Counted from the first letter of the stretch, positions 44,846 to 56,630 are shown. The stretch: 64,000 bases of DNA from Mesomycoplasma neurolyticum (GCF_900660485.1 NZ_LR214951.1:248001-312000), one strand, 5' to 3'. Numbers and translations are program-made. Notes: a model not told the origin generated them from the sequence alone.

Positions 44846-46331
44846 AAAAATATTAAAATTTAGCGCTTTAGGTGTACTTGCAACTACACCATTTTTATCA
44901 TTTATTTCTTGTGGAAATGAAAGTGAGCAAGAAAAAGAAATTAAAATAGCTATTAAAGAATTAAAAGAAAGTTTAAAAACTGATACTACTGCACAAAATC
45001 TTAAAACTAAATTTGAAGGTTATTCAAAAGATGCTATGACAATTGTAGGTTCAAAACAAGAAATCAACTTACAATCAGAGGCTTTAATTAAAGCATTTAA
45101 TGAATATTATGGCACTAATTTAACATTTAAACAATATGGTGGTACAACAAATCCAGGAACTATAATTACAACAAAAATGTCATCTAGTGGTGGTATAGGA
45201 GATTTATTAATGTATGCAATTGAACCTAGAAGTGAGTTTGAAGGTAGACTTGATAAACTAATTGATACAAGTCCAAAAGCAATTTTAGAACATGATGGTG
45301 ACATTACAGGTACAATTAAATTTGAAAATGAAAACAAAAGTTTTTTACCACAAGTTTATGAATACTATGGTGTAGTTTATAATAAAGATCTTTTTATTGA
45401 AAAAGGTGTTAATGTATATGAAGGTAAAAGTTTTGATAATGCAAAAGTATCTAATTTACAAAAAAGTGATGCATATGATGGAACAATAGAAAAAGATAAT
45501 AAACTTTATGTTTTCACTAACGATTTAAAAGAAAGTGGCTACAGAAAAGTTATATCATTTTTAAAATCAAAAGGTGTTGCAAATCCTTTCTACTCATTAG
45601 CAAAAGCTGGAACAGGTGATTTATGACCAATTTCAACTCACTTAATTGCAGGTGCGATTTCAACAATTGCCAACCCTCAAGTATGAAATGATGAGAAAAA
45701 AATAATTACTCAAGAAGTGATTGATGCAACTAAAAAAGCACTTGAAATTATGGGTTATACAACAGAAAATGATGGAAAGAAAACTAATAATGTTTCTAGT
45801 GGTCTTGCAGAATTAGCAGTTGGTACAACAGCCATGATTCAAGGCGGAACATTTAGTGAACCGGATGTTAAAAGAAATAAAAATGATGTAAAATTAGGTC
45901 TTTTCCCATTACCTATTTTCAATAAAAATGACCAAACAGCTATGATTTATCGTGGGGCTGCTCAAAAATGAGCTATTACAGCTTTAGCTAAAGATGAATC
46001 AAAATTAAAAACAGCAAAAATGTTTTTACAATTTTTATATAAAACTAAAACTGGTTATGAATTTTTATCTAAAACATTTAAATTTATCAGCCCTTATGGT
46101 GTACCTAACGGAGCAACTAATGTTTTAGAACCAGATAGTTTACTTGCATCAGCTGTAAATTATGAAGGCGAAAATAATGTAAATAAATGAATTCATGACA
46201 ATTTCCCTGAAGGTTTTAATACCGATAACCAAATATTACTTGAAGCAGCGAATAATGGTTATGCTAACAATGATACATTAACCAAAGTACAAACAGAATA
46301 TAAAGCTCTTTTAAACGGAAAGAAAAAATAA
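44835..46331 (+). CDS. Sugar-binding lipoprotein of the ABC transporter
   Basis: 498 aa with UGA as Trp; starts inside the end of the ATPase gene (11-nt overlap). Lipoprotein signal MKIKKILKFSALGVLATTPF with ISC, Cys27. The mature part has the extracellular solute-binding pattern: LIKAFNEYYGTNLTFKQYG, YGVVYNKDLF, GTTAMIQGGTF, LPIFNKNDQTAMIYRGAAQKWAITALAKDE, AKMFLQFLYKTKTGYEFL. Captures the sugar outside the membrane for the permeases. Confidence 0.9.
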
Positions 46332-46355
46332 TATTTATTTTTTATTCAATTTTTT

Positions 46356-46398
46356 AAACATAGCAAAATAATTATTACAATTAGTAATTGCTATGTTT
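46356..46398 (+). terminator. Terminator of the sugar ABC operon
   Basis: 11-bp perfect stem AAACATAGCAA (46356-46366) with TTGCTATGTTT (46388-46398), then T-run. Confidence 0.85.
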
Positions 46399-46491
46399 TT
46401 TTATACTTTTTAAATTTAATTTGAAAATTTTTTTAAATCTAAAAAAAAATTTTTTTTATTAATTGAAAAAATTTTTATATATTTACTAAGT

Positions 46492-46549
46492 AAAGTTCTT
46501 TTATTTTAAAATTACATTAAGAAGCAAAATAATTATTTATTAGGCTTCT
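46492..46549 (+). promoter_or_regulatory. Possible control region of the first sialic-acid operon
   Basis: A 13-bp palindrome TTTACTAAGTAAA (46492-46504) and a hairpin AGAAGC/GCTTCT (46520-46525 with 46544-46549) lie in the 245-bp gap before the operon. No strong TATAAT is visible. Confidence 0.3.
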
Positions 46550-46576
46550 AAAAAAGAAAATAAAGGACTTAAAAAA

Positions 46577-46996
46577 ATGACAAATTTTAGAAAAGATGGT
46601 AAGTCAAAATCTACTTTATTTTGATTATCACTATTTGGTGGTTTATTTGGTTTAGAATATTTTTATGTAAATAAAAAATTATTAGGCCTTTTAAAACTAT
46701 ACATTTCTTGAATAGGTGCAACATTAATTGTTATAATGTGAATTTTATATGGAAGTATTTTAAATAAAGAAGGACTTCCAGTTATATCATATTATGATGT
46801 AAAAATTGTTTCAATATTTGGATCTGTTATTTTAGTGTTCAATGGTCTTTGAACAATTTATAATACTGTTGCAATATTTTTAGGTATTTTCCTGGACGAA
46901 AATAAAAAGCCTATAAACACTTGAAATGATAAACACATTGAATATATCGATTCACTTTTAGAATTAAAAAAATTCAGAAAGGAAAACAATGGTTAA
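46577..46996 (+). CDS. TM2-domain-like small membrane protein
   Basis: 139 aa with UGA as Trp. The N-terminal KSKSTLFWLSLFGGLFGLEYFYVNKKLLGLLKL fits a TM2 domain (two membrane hairpins with a G-x-x-G-x-x-x-F-Y turn), then two further hydrophobic stretches and a charged tail. Function unknown. It overlaps the symporter start by 8 nt, so it is translated with it. Confidence 0.6.
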
Positions 46997-48722
46997 AATA
47001 TCCAAAAATTTACATTGAATTGATTGAAGTATTTTAGTAATTTATTTAATTTTAATTGTGGGATTGGGTATCTTTGTTTGATGAATTCAAAAAAAGAAAA
47101 AAGAAACTAATTCAACAAAAAGCATTTTTACCGGGGGAGGTAAAAACCCTATTATAGTTGTTGGTCTTTCAATATGAGCAACAATAACTTCTTCATTATT
47201 CTTTGTTAACACAGCTGGTGAAGCTGCTACTACAAACTGAATGTGAACAGGTGCTAATATTTCATTAATTTGTATTACACCATTTATTGCTATGTTTGTA
47301 ATTCCGTTTTATCGTAGAATAAAAGAGACTACAGCATATGCATATTTACAAAAAAGATTTAACTATGCTGTAAGAGCAATTAGTTCATTATCATTTATTA
47401 TATTTATGATCTTTAGATCAGCTATTGTTTTATTTGTTCCTATAGTTGCAATTACAACAATAGTAGATGTCGATCCATATGTTATGGTTGTAATAGTAGG
47501 ACTTGTAGTTGCTGTTTTAACTGCATTTGGTGGTTTCAAAGCTGTTATTTGAGCAGATGCAACTCAAGGTGTTATTTTACTATTTGGGATAGCATCAGTT
47601 TTAATAAGTGCTTTAGTTTTAACAAACTATTCTTCAGATACTCTTCAATATCAAGACATTTTAACAAGAGATAGTTGAAAAGTAAACTTAGCACAAGGTG
47701 GTATATCATTACTATTTATATATAACATTATAAATTCAATGTATGGATTTATGGCTTCACAAGACGTAACTCAAAGATACAAAGGAACAAGGAATATTTC
47801 ACAAATTCGTAAAACATTATATATTTCTTCAGCACTTGGAATTGTAACAGTGTTACTATTCTTTGGTGCAGGTTCAGCTCTTGCAACATACTATTCATCA
47901 CAACCAGAAACCGGAGTAAAAATGCTCTTAGAAGGTAAAACTGCGGTTCAAGCATTGGGACTTCAAAAAAGTGGATTTATGATAACATTTGTAAATTCTG
48001 TTTTAGGAGTAGGTTTTACAGGGGTGATTTTAGCTTCTATATTCGCCGCTTCACAATCTACAATTTCATCAGGACTTAGCGCATTAAGTAATTCAATTGT
48101 TATTGACTTTGTTGTTGTATTTAACAAAAAAATATCAGAAAAGAAATTAGCATTAATTTCTAAGTTGCTTGTATTAATATTTGGTGGATTTGCTATTGCT
48201 TTCAGTTGTTTATTGATCGCAACAAAACAAAATGATTTATTTAATTATTTTACAGGAATTATTGGTTTATTAAATGCACCTACAGTTGCTGTGTTTGTGC
48301 TTGGGTTATATAGCAAACGTACAAATTCAATTGGTGTTTTAATAGCAATGTTGGTTGCTATGATAATTTCCACACCATTATGAGTATTATCACAAAAATT
48401 TATTCCTGAAAGTCATAAAATTACATTTAGTGGAATTTGATTAACAACATTATCATTCTTCACTACTTTAGTAGTTGGTTTTATTGTTTCAAAATTAACA
48501 AACAAATATTGTAAAAAATATCAAATTAACGAAAAAAACCTTGTCAATAGAACAATGTTAACAAGAACAGCTGAATTTAAACAACTTACAAAATTAGAAT
48601 CAGAAATTGGTAAATTTGAATCTTGAGTTAAAAAAGGTTTAATTACAAAAGAAGAATTTCAAAAAGTAACAAATAAAATTGAAGAACTTGAAAAAATTGT
48701 TGATTTACAAACAATTGACTAA
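46989..48722 (+). CDS. Sodium:solute symporter, probable sialic-acid transporter 1
   Basis: 577 aa with UGA as Trp. About 12-13 membrane segments; family landmarks are SLFFVNTAGEA, FYRRIKETTAYAYLQKRFNYAVR, AFGGFKAVIWADATQG and SQDVTQRYKGTRN. A hydrophilic C-terminal helix of about 60 residues follows. The best relatives by pattern are SSS-family sialic-acid transporters (NanT-like), and its location before nanQ-nanE-nanA supports that role. Paralogue of 54682-56391. Confidence 0.85.
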
Positions 48723-48749
48723 AAAAAATTGGGAGATAAAAAATTAGAA

Positions 48750-49202
48750 ATGATTTATGGCAAATTAGAAAAAATAAACCAATATAAAAATTTGCATCCT
48801 AACTTAAAAATTGCAATTGAATGATTAGAAAAACAAAATTTAGAAAATCTTGAATTGGGCAAATATGAAATAAAAGAAAAAGATGTTTTCGCACTTCGGA
48901 TGGATGTTGACGCATATGATGATCAAACTGTGCAATATGAAACCCATAATGTTTATAGTGATTTGCATATTATTATTGATGATGAAATGTTTTATTATGA
49001 TGATAAAACAGAGTTAGGCAAAGAAAAAACCGAATATAATGTTTCTGATGACTATCAATTATTTGAAATTAATAATAAAAATAATTTATTAAAACCTAGA
49101 ATTAATGAGTTTTTACTTTTTTTACCAGGTGATGGACATGCACCTAAATATAATCCAAAGGTAAAAAAATTAAAAAAAATCGTTATCAAAATTAAGTGAT
49201 AA
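48750..49202 (+). CDS. nanQ: YhcH/NanQ-family sialic-acid anomerase
   Basis: 150 aa; the last sense codon is UGA (Trp) followed by UAA. DUF386 pattern: MIYGKLEKINQYKNLHPNLKIAIEWL, LRMDVDAYDDQTVQYETHNVYSDLHIIIDDEM, and LLFLPGDGHAPKYNP, with the His/Glu residues that bind metal. Members convert between sialic-acid ring forms after uptake. GGGAGA lies 15 nt before the ATG. Confidence 0.88.
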
Positions 49203-49212
49203 AATTATTGGC

Positions 49213-49902
49213 ATGACTAAATTAAAAAAAGGTATTTTTATAGTCTCGTGTCAGGCTTTAGCTGATGAACCTATGTATGGAAGAGACACTGTTTTAAAAA
49301 TGGCAAGGGCCGCAATTCAAGGAGGTGCGGAAGGTATTAGAACCAGTCAAATTAATAACATTAAAAAAATTATAAAAGAAAATTTTAATGTTCCTATTAT
49401 TGGGTTGGTAAAAAAACAATATTTAAACTCAGATGTTTATATAACTCCTACAATTAAAGAATTAAAACAGTTAATTGAAACAAATGTAGATATTATTGCA
49501 ATTGATGCAACATTAAGACAAAGACCAAAAGAAAATTTAGAAAAAATGGTAGATTATTTTTATAAAAATAAAAAAAATCACCAACTTTTAATGGCTGATT
49601 GTTCAGATTATGAAGATGTAGAAAATGCAATAAAACTTAAATTTGATATTATTGGAACAACAATGAGAGGTTACACAAAAAAAACTCAAAATCAATCAAA
49701 TACTGAAAATGATTATGAATTTTTAAAATGATGTGTAAAAAAACTAAAAAACACTAAAATAAAATTGATTGCTGAAGGCGGTTTTAATACCCCGCAAGAT
49801 GTAAAAAAAGCTTTTCTACATAATGCTTATGGTGTTGTTGTAGGTTCAGCTATTACAAGAATTCAATTTATTACTAAATATTTTAAAGAAAATATTAATT
49901 AA
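49213..49902 (+). CDS. nanE: N-acylmannosamine-6-phosphate 2-epimerase
   Basis: 229 aa with UGA as Trp. TIM-barrel with FIVSCQALADEPM, AIQGGAEGIRTSQ, IGLVKKQY, IAIDATLRQRP, LMADCSDYEDVENA, GTTMRGYT, IAEGGFNTPQD and GVVVGSAITR, all typical of NanE. Converts N-acetylmannosamine-6-phosphate to N-acetylglucosamine-6-phosphate. 10 nt after nanQ. Confidence 0.95.
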
Positions 49903-49926
49903 AATAAAAAAGGAAAAATAAAAAAA

Positions 49927-50814
49927 ATGAAAAAAAATATTTTTAACGGTATATTCCCAGCACTAATAACACCATTTAGTGAAAATGGAAAACTAAAAGA
50001 AAATTCATTGCGTGAAATTATTAGATTTTTAATTGATGTGCAAAAAGTTGATGGTCTTTATGTAACAGGGTCAACAGGAGAATTTTTACTTTTAAGTCAT
50101 GATCAAAAGAAAAGGATTTTAGAAATTGTAGCTGAAGAAGCAAAAGGAAAAATTACATTAATTGCACAAATAGGAAATCTAAATCTTTCAGAAGTTAAAA
50201 GTTTAGCTCGTCATGCAGAAAAATTAAAGTATGATGCAATTAGTGCAATCACACCATATTATTATAATTTTTCATTTGAAGAAGTAAAATCTTATTACAA
50301 TGAAATATCACAAGCATCTAATTTGCCAATGTTTATTTATTACTTGCCACAATTAGCTGGAGGAAAAGTTAGTCTTGAGCAATTTTCTGAATTATTAAAT
50401 ATTAAAAATGTTATTGGTTCCAAATATGGTTCAACTGATTTATTCTTTTTTGAAAGATTAATTAATAAATGCAAAGATAAAATATTTATGTTTGCATATG
50501 ATGAAGCATTGGGACTTGGATTATCCCTAGGAGCAAGAGGTTTCATCGGCTCAACATATAATATAAATACAAAGGGCGCAAGAGAAATCATAACAGCTTA
50601 TGAAAAAAATGATCAAATAAAATTTAAAGAAAGCATTCATAAATACAATGATTATATACAGCAAGTATTGAAAGTTGGTTTAATGCAAACCTTAAAAGCA
50701 GTAATGCGTGAAAAAGGTGTTGATGCAGGTTATAATAAAAAACCATTTAAATTTATTTCTAAAGAAGATTTGAAGCCAATTGCACAAGAATTAATAAAAA
50801 AATATAACTTATAA
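49927..50814 (+). CDS. nanA: N-acetylneuraminate lyase
   Basis: 295 aa. TPF near the N-terminus, YVTGSTGEFLLL (substrate loop), MFIYYLPQLAG with the catalytic Tyr, IGSKYGSTD with Schiff-base Lys166, and GSTYNIN. Splits sialic acid into pyruvate and N-acetylmannosamine in the cytosol. 24 nt after nanE and followed by a terminator. Confidence 0.96.
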   Translation: MKKNIFNGIFPALITPFSENGKLKENSLREIIRFLIDVQKVDGLYVTGSTGEFLLLSHDQKKRILEIVAEEAKGKITLIAQIGNLNLSEVKSLARHAEKLKYDAISAITPYYYNFSFEEVKSYYNEISQASNLPMFIYYLPQLAGGKVSLEQFSELLNIKNVIGSKYGSTDLFFFERLINKCKDKIFMFAYDEALGLGLSLGARGFIGSTYNINTKGAREIITAYEKNDQIKFKESIHKYNDYIQQVLKVGLMQTLKAVMREKGVDAGYNKKPFKFISKEDLKPIAQELIKKYNL

Positions 50815-50828
50815 TTAAATTATTTTAG

Positions 50829-50863
50829 TGACCTAGAAGATAATATTTTTATTTTCTAGGTCA
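50829..50863 (+). terminator. Terminator after nanA
   Basis: 10-bp perfect stem TGACCTAGAA (50829-50838) with TTCTAGGTCA (50854-50863). Only a short T-run follows, so readthrough into nanI is possible. Confidence 0.65.
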
Positions 50864-50888
50864 TTTAATAAAATAAAAAGGTAATAAA

Positions 50889-52691
50889 ATGAAAATAAAC
50901 AAAATTTGATATTTACTTTTGCTATTTTCAGGTGTTTCAATAATATCTTTAACAATTAGTGTTGTCACATTAACAAAAATTCATTTTCATAAAGTAGATA
51001 TAAATGTTCGATATAGCAATAAAAATCCAAATATTATTCTTGATAATATTGGTTCAAAAAATAAAAAAGAAGAACTAATTATAGAAAAAAAAGAACCAAA
51101 TTTAGAAGAAAATATAAAAAGCGGAAACTGATATGATCAAGTTGCTATAGAAAATAAAAAATTTACTATTGAAAAATTAAAAAATCAAAAACTTTTTGAA
51201 TTTAATGATAAAAATGGTGCACACTCTTATAGAATACCAGGTGTAATTAAGACTCATGATAGTAAAATTTTAGTTTCTGCAGATAAAAGACTTGAAAATT
51301 CCGGTGATTTTGGTAATTACATTGAACAAGTTTTTAAAATATCAAACGACAATGGTAATACATGAAGTGAAAACAAGGCAATTGTCAAAGTAGAAACACC
51401 CAAAACAAAAAAAGGCCTTATTATTGATGGAGGTTTTGCAGAAATAGAATATAATGAAAATAACGAAAAAAAACATAAATTAATTTATTTATTTAATTTA
51501 TCAGGAAGTAGACAGGGTATTCCTCATTTTCAAGACAGCCAACCATTTACAAAAATCAATGATAAATTAGCATGAAAAATAAGTGTTAAAAATAACCAAG
51601 AGATAGAATCAAAAGTTTTATTAAAATATTCAAAAAAAGAAAATTGATGAAGATTACACAATATAAAAACTGATAATAATGAAACAACAAATACAACTTT
51701 AGAACCTTTAAATGTTTATGTAAACAATGAATACGATTCAAAAAATCACTTTATAAGTGGAAGAGTGTATGAAAATGTTTTGGAATCTGACTTTGATAAT
51801 GATGAACTTTTAGAATCTAAAGCAACCGAGCATAGCATTTGAGATCCCTATAACGATGCAAAATACATCCCTGAAAAAGTAAATTATAATGGATATCTCG
51901 AATCATTTGATAACGGTGAAACATGAAAAAATTTTAAAATAATTGATGAAGATTTTCCAAATACAACTAAAAAATTTTTAGGTAATGCTGTTGGTGGTGG
52001 AATACAACTAAAGCATCAAACCAATGCTAGATTAAATGGAAGAGTTATTTTCCCTATGTATTCTAACTTTACTGAAATAGTAAAAGGAAGAAGTACTACT
52101 AGAGAAAAAGCATATTATATTTTTAGTGATGATTTTGGAAAAAATTGAAATTTAAAAGAAGCAGGTTTAGATTTTAATTTAACTGAATCAACAATGATCG
52201 AAATTGAAAACGGTGAGATTTATTGACTTTTAAGAAATAGTACTGGTGGAAATAATTCATTTGGTATTACAAAATCAAATGATGGTGGACAAAATTGAAT
52301 AAATCCAAAAAATCTAAAAGAAAAAAATGGATATATACAATTAGCTCATGATGGTAGAGTTTTTAGCGGAATGAGCCATTTTAAATTAAATGATGAAGAT
52401 TATTTTATTTTTGCAGCTCCAACAAGATGAAAAAGAATTAATGGTCAACTATTTATTACTGACAAAAAATTTGAAAAATTTTATTCAGTTTATAATTTTG
52501 ATTACAAAGGGATTGAAGAATTTGCATATAGTTACTCATATGTTGTAGAACAACAAAAAGATTATGTAGATGTTATAATAGTTTATGAATGAAGTCCTGA
52601 CACAAGACAAAATTCAAATTATACCTTTTTAATGTCAAGACCTCAAGGTATTGGTATTCATATTACAAAACTAAGAATTAAATTAAAATAA
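50889..52691 (+). CDS. nanI: Sialidase (GH33)
   Basis: 600 aa with UGA as Trp. Membrane anchor at about 7-28, no lipobox, so likely surface-tethered. Catalytic domain starts with HSYRIPGVIKT (YRIP, arginine-triad Arg). Four Asp boxes are seen: SNDNGNTW, SFDNGETW, SDDFGKNW, SNDGGQNW. An insertion of about 150 residues separates the first and second boxes. Releases terminal sialic acid from host glycans for the transporters and lyase encoded around it. AAAAGG precedes the ATG. Confidence 0.92.
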
Positions 52692-52726
52692 TTAATTTTT
52701 TTATAAAATTAAAAAAAGGAATTGAA

Positions 52727-53578
52727 ATGAGTAATATTTTAGCTTTTGATATTGGTGGTACAAACATTAAATATGCATTAGTGGATAAAAACTACAAAAT
52801 AATTTTTCAATACAAAGTCAAAACTAAAGCTTATACTTTGTTGAAACAAATTGATGAAATAATAGAAAGAAATAATACTTTTAATTTTAATTGCATTGCA
52901 ATTGCAATGACTGGGGTAATAGATTCTAAAACAAAAAAAATTATTTTTGCAGGAAATGGTTTTGATTTTTTAATAAATCTTGATTTTTCTTTTTTAGAAA
53001 AAAAGTACAATAAAAAATTAATAATTGAAAATGATGCTAATGCTGCAGTGTTTGCTGAATTGATTAATAAAAAATATAAAAAAATACCTAATATTGCGCT
53101 TATTACTTTTGGAACTGGTGTTGGTGCTGGGATCATTATAGACCAAAAGCTATTTAAAGGAAAAAATAATTTAGGTGGAGAAATAGGTACAATACCTTGA
53201 AAAAATTCTATTGTTGATAAGGAACTAAGTTTTTCAAAATTTAATAAAAAAATTAAAGAAAAATTTAAATTTAATTCACTAAATCCAATAACATTTAAAT
53301 TAAAATATTGAATTAACAAAGATTTTGCAAATTTGATGAATAAATATTTAAATGATGTAGCTACTTTCTTAGCGACTTTGAGTATCATATATAATTTAGA
53401 CATTATAAAATATGGTGGTGGTTTATCACATTTAGATAAAATATTTCTTAATAAAATTGAAAATAAATTTTATTTATTATTAAGTAAAACTGCTTTTAAA
53501 ACTACTATTATGAAAGCAGAAAATATGAATAATTCAGGGGTTTTAGGTATTTCTTATTTATCAAGAATTAAAAAATAG
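52727..53578 (+). CDS. nanK: ROK-family kinase, probable N-acetylmannosamine kinase
   Basis: 283 aa with one UGA Trp. LAFDIGGTNIKYALVD (ATP site), ENDANAAVFAE (catalytic Asp), TFGTGVGAGIIIDQKLF, GGEIG, YGGGLS. Like the other ROK protein here it lacks the Cys zinc cluster. Lies 35 nt after nanI; between lyase and epimerase the pathway needs a ManNAc kinase, and this is the only candidate nearby, so the symbol rests on context. Confidence 0.8.
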
Positions 53579-53610
53579 TGAATTTAATAAAATTTTTATT
53601 TTTAAAAAAA

Positions 53611-53646
53611 TATAAAAACACAAAAAATATTTTTGTGTTTTTTATA
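53611..53646. terminator. Terminator between nanK and the RpiR gene
   Basis: Stem TATAAAAACACAAAAA with TTTTTGTGTTTTTTATA (slightly imperfect), between convergent genes. Confidence 0.7.
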
Positions 53647-53658
53647 AATAGTTTTATT

Positions 53659-54474
53659 TTAATTTCATTTTTTCTTAAAATCACTATATAATGTCCTATC
53701 AATAACATTATCGTTATACAAATATAATTTTCTTAATAAAATATCTGAAATAAAAAGTTCAGAAATTTTAGATGATAAAGCAATTATTCTATTATCTTGC
53801 TCTAATGTTTGAAAATGAATTACAATTTTATTTTTTGTACTTTTATAATTAATGTTTTTTGTAATTAAAATAACTTGAATTCCGTATTTTTCAAGCAAAT
53901 CTAAAATAAATTTGTTTTCTTTAGAAGACATTGACTTACTAAAAATTAAAACTACACAATTATTTTTTTTATAATTCTCTACATATAAAATAACATCATG
54001 AATAGTATTAGCTAATGCTGCATCTTTACCAATAACAAGTAAATTATGAACCATTTCTCTTGCTACATAACTAGAAGATGAAATTCCATAACAACAAATT
54101 TTTTGAGATTTTCTCAATAAATGAAAAGCCATGTTAATATCATTTTTATTTAAATTATCCAATGTTTTATCAATTGAATGTTTGTAATATAAGTTAATAT
54201 TTTCAGCGAAAATAGTATTTTTTTGTTGAGAATATTTTTTTTGAATTTGTTGTTCTTTGATTACTGAATTTTTAAGTTCTTTAAATGTTTGAAAGCCATT
54301 TTTTTTCACATATCTTGTTATGGACCCGATGCTTACATACAAAAATCTTGACAATTCTTGAATAGGCATACTAATAAATTTATCAGTATGATCGTTTATA
54401 AAATCATTAATAATTTTTTCATTAGTTGACAAATTTATTGATTTCTCATCCAAAATTTTAACTATTTTATTCAT
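53659..54474 (-). CDS. RpiR/MurR-family regulator (probable sialic-acid regulator)
   Basis: 271 aa, with a UGA Trp as the second-to-last codon. N-terminal helix-turn-helix (LSTNEKIINDFINDH ... MPIQELSRFLYVSIGSITRYVKKNGFQTFKELK) and a C-terminal SIS domain (CCYGISSSSYVAREMVHNLLVIGK, VVLIFSKSMSSKENKFILDLLEKYG), which binds phosphosugars. It is divergent from the second symporter and inside the nan cluster, so control of these genes by a sugar phosphate is likely. NanR proteins of Firmicutes belong to this family. Confidence 0.88.
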
Positions 54475-54501
54475 TTTATAAATTATATAACAAATTTTAG
54501 C

Positions 54502-54583
54502 ATTTCAACTTTTAAATACAAAAAAATTATGTTAAAATTTGAAATTTTTTTTAAAATTTTACAAAAAAAAAAAAAGTTGAAAT
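54502..54583. promoter_or_regulatory. 12-bp inverted repeat between regulator and symporter 2
   Basis: ATTTCAACTTTT (54502-54513) and its exact complement AAAAGTTGAAAT (54572-54583), 58 bp apart, in the divergent control region. Candidate operator half-sites for the RpiR protein, which binds as a dimer or tetramer. Confidence 0.45.
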
Positions 54584-54630
54584 TATTTTTAATTGCAAAA
54601 AATACACCTTTTTTAGTACTTAAAATTAAT

Positions 54631-54659
54631 GTTAGGAAATAAATTTCCTAACCATTTTT
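54631..54659 (+). promoter_or_regulatory. Hairpin with T-run in the leader of symporter 2
   Basis: GTTAGGAAAT (54631-54640) pairs fully with ATTTCCTAAC (54643-54652), then CATTTTTT. It looks like an intrinsic terminator but lies upstream of the coding start with no plus-strand gene before it, so it could be an attenuator or an operator. Confidence 0.5.
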
Positions 54660-54681
54660 TATATAAATTTTAAGGAGGAAA

Positions 54682-56391
54682 ATGGATAATTTAAGTGCTA
54701 AAAGTTCATTTACATGATTAGATTGAATAGTAATGATTTTATATATGTTAGGTGTTCTAGTTATTCCAATTTTTTTCTTTTGACAAAGTAAAAAAGATAA
54801 AAAATTTAATAGTTCTAAATATTTAACAGCTAAAAACATGAGAGTTCCTGCCATTGTTGTAGCATTAAGTATTTGAGCTACTGCCTTAAGTAGTTTAACT
54901 TTTTTAGGAACACCTGGATTAGCTTTTAAAACAGGTTGAATGTGAATTGCTGGACAAATCACTATTTTAGCAATAACACCTTATTTAACTAAAATTATTA
55001 TTCCTTTTTATCGTCGAATAAAAGGAAGTACAAGTTATACATATCTACAACAAAGATTCAATTATGCAGTAAGATTTATTGGTTCTATTTCTTTTATTTT
55101 ATTTCATATTTTTAGAATGGGGATTGTGTTATACATCCCTGCACTAACAATAACACTTTTTGTTGATATAAATATATATTTATTATTATTTATAGTTTCT
55201 ATTATTGTAATTATAAGCACATTTTTAGGTGGATTTAAAGGTGTTTTATATACTGATGCAGTTCAAGGCTTTGTTTTAATGCTTGGAATATTCTTAGTGA
55301 TCATTTTCGGGCTTGCTAAAACAAATTGAAGTGCTTCAACAACAAAATTGCACATATTATTTTCTAAAGATCAATGAAAAATCTCATTAACATCCGGAGG
55401 AATATTTTTTATATTTATATCAAACTATATTTCAACGATGTTTTCATATTCTGCATCTCAAGATATTGTTCAAAGATATAAAACAGGAAAAACAATTTCC
55501 ACAACATATAAATCTATATATATAAACGTGATATTGGTTGCGATAACAATTTTATTTTTTTATGGGGCTGGCTCAATTCTTTATACCTATTATTCTTCAC
55601 ATGGTTTTGAAGTTGATGCAAAAAATGCCATTGATCAGATTGTAGGAAGAGATAAAGCTGCGAATAATTTATTATTATCCAACTTTATTGTCAAAGTATT
55701 GCCTATGGGTATATCTGGATTAGTTGTTTCTGCTGTTTTTGCAGCTAGTCAATCAACTGTTTCTTCATCATTAAATTCATTAGTAACAACTTTTATTAAT
55801 GATATTGTTATTGTTTTTTACAATAAAATTAAAGAAAAATCTAAACTTTTTTTATCATACATTTTAACAATTGTTTTTGGGTTTTTAGGTTTTTTAGTAA
55901 CTATTCTTTTAGCTGCAACTAAACAACAAAATTTAATTGATTATTTTTTAGGAATCGTAGGACTTTTAGGAGCGCCATTAGCTGCTGTGTTTTTACTTGG
56001 TGTAGTAACTAAAAAAACAAATGCTATAGGTGCCTTAACAGGTTTGATTATTTCTTTTTTAATAACATTACCAATTTGAATTTTAGTGAAAATTACAAAA
56101 ACAATAAAATTTGACACTATTTATTTAGGAGTAATAAGTTTCGTAGTAGTTTTATTAATTGGTTATTTAATTTCAATAGTAATTGAAAAACTTAAACTTT
56201 CTAAAGAAAAAGACTTAACTAATTTAACAATGCATACAAGAACAGATGAATTTAAAAAATTAGTTAAATTAGAAAAAGAAGCGTTAAAACTAGAGTTAAA
56301 AACTAAAAAAAATAATGAATTTAAGAAATTGTTTGATGAAAAAATGGTTGAAATAAAACGATTAGAAGAAATTGTTGAAAACCAAACATAA
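54682..56391 (+). CDS. Sodium:solute symporter, probable sialic-acid transporter 2
   Basis: 569 aa with UGA as Trp; AAGGAGG 6 nt before the ATG. Same architecture as 46989-48722: SLTFLGTPGLAFKTGWMW, FYRRIKGSTSYTYLQQRFNYAVRF, LGGFKGVLYTDAVQG, SASQDIVQRYKTGKT, and a charged C-terminal coiled coil. Overall similarity to transporter 1 is clear but divergent, so this is an old duplication. Next to the RpiR regulator; substrate probably sialic acid or a variant of it. Confidence 0.85.
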
Positions 56392-56405
56392 AAAATATTT
56401 TTTTT

Positions 56406-56445
56406 AACAACTTTAACTAAAAAAATAGTTGGAGTTGTTTTTTTT
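56406..56445 (+). terminator. Terminator after symporter 2
   Basis: 13-bp stem (56406-56418 with 56427-56439, two G-U pairs) followed by T8. Confidence 0.8.
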
Positions 56446-56589
56446 ATTATTAATAAAAATAAAAACACAAGGTATTTACGAAAAAACACGTTGTATTTTT
56501 TAAAAAAATAAAAAAATCTTAATTTTAATAAAAAAATACTATTTTTAAATATAAAAAAAATTTTTTAAAAAAAAATAACATAAAAAAAA

Positions 56590-56595
56590 TATAAT
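56590..56595 (+). promoter_or_regulatory. -10 box of the S8 protease gene
   Basis: TATAAT, 36 nt before the ATG. The whole promoter segment (about 56474-56640) recurs before each truncated copy, with TATAAT at 59850-59855, 61343-61348 and 62835-62840. Confidence 0.6.
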
Positions 56596-56630
56596 TAAAA
56601 TATGCTAAAAAAATATAAAGTAAGGTTAAA

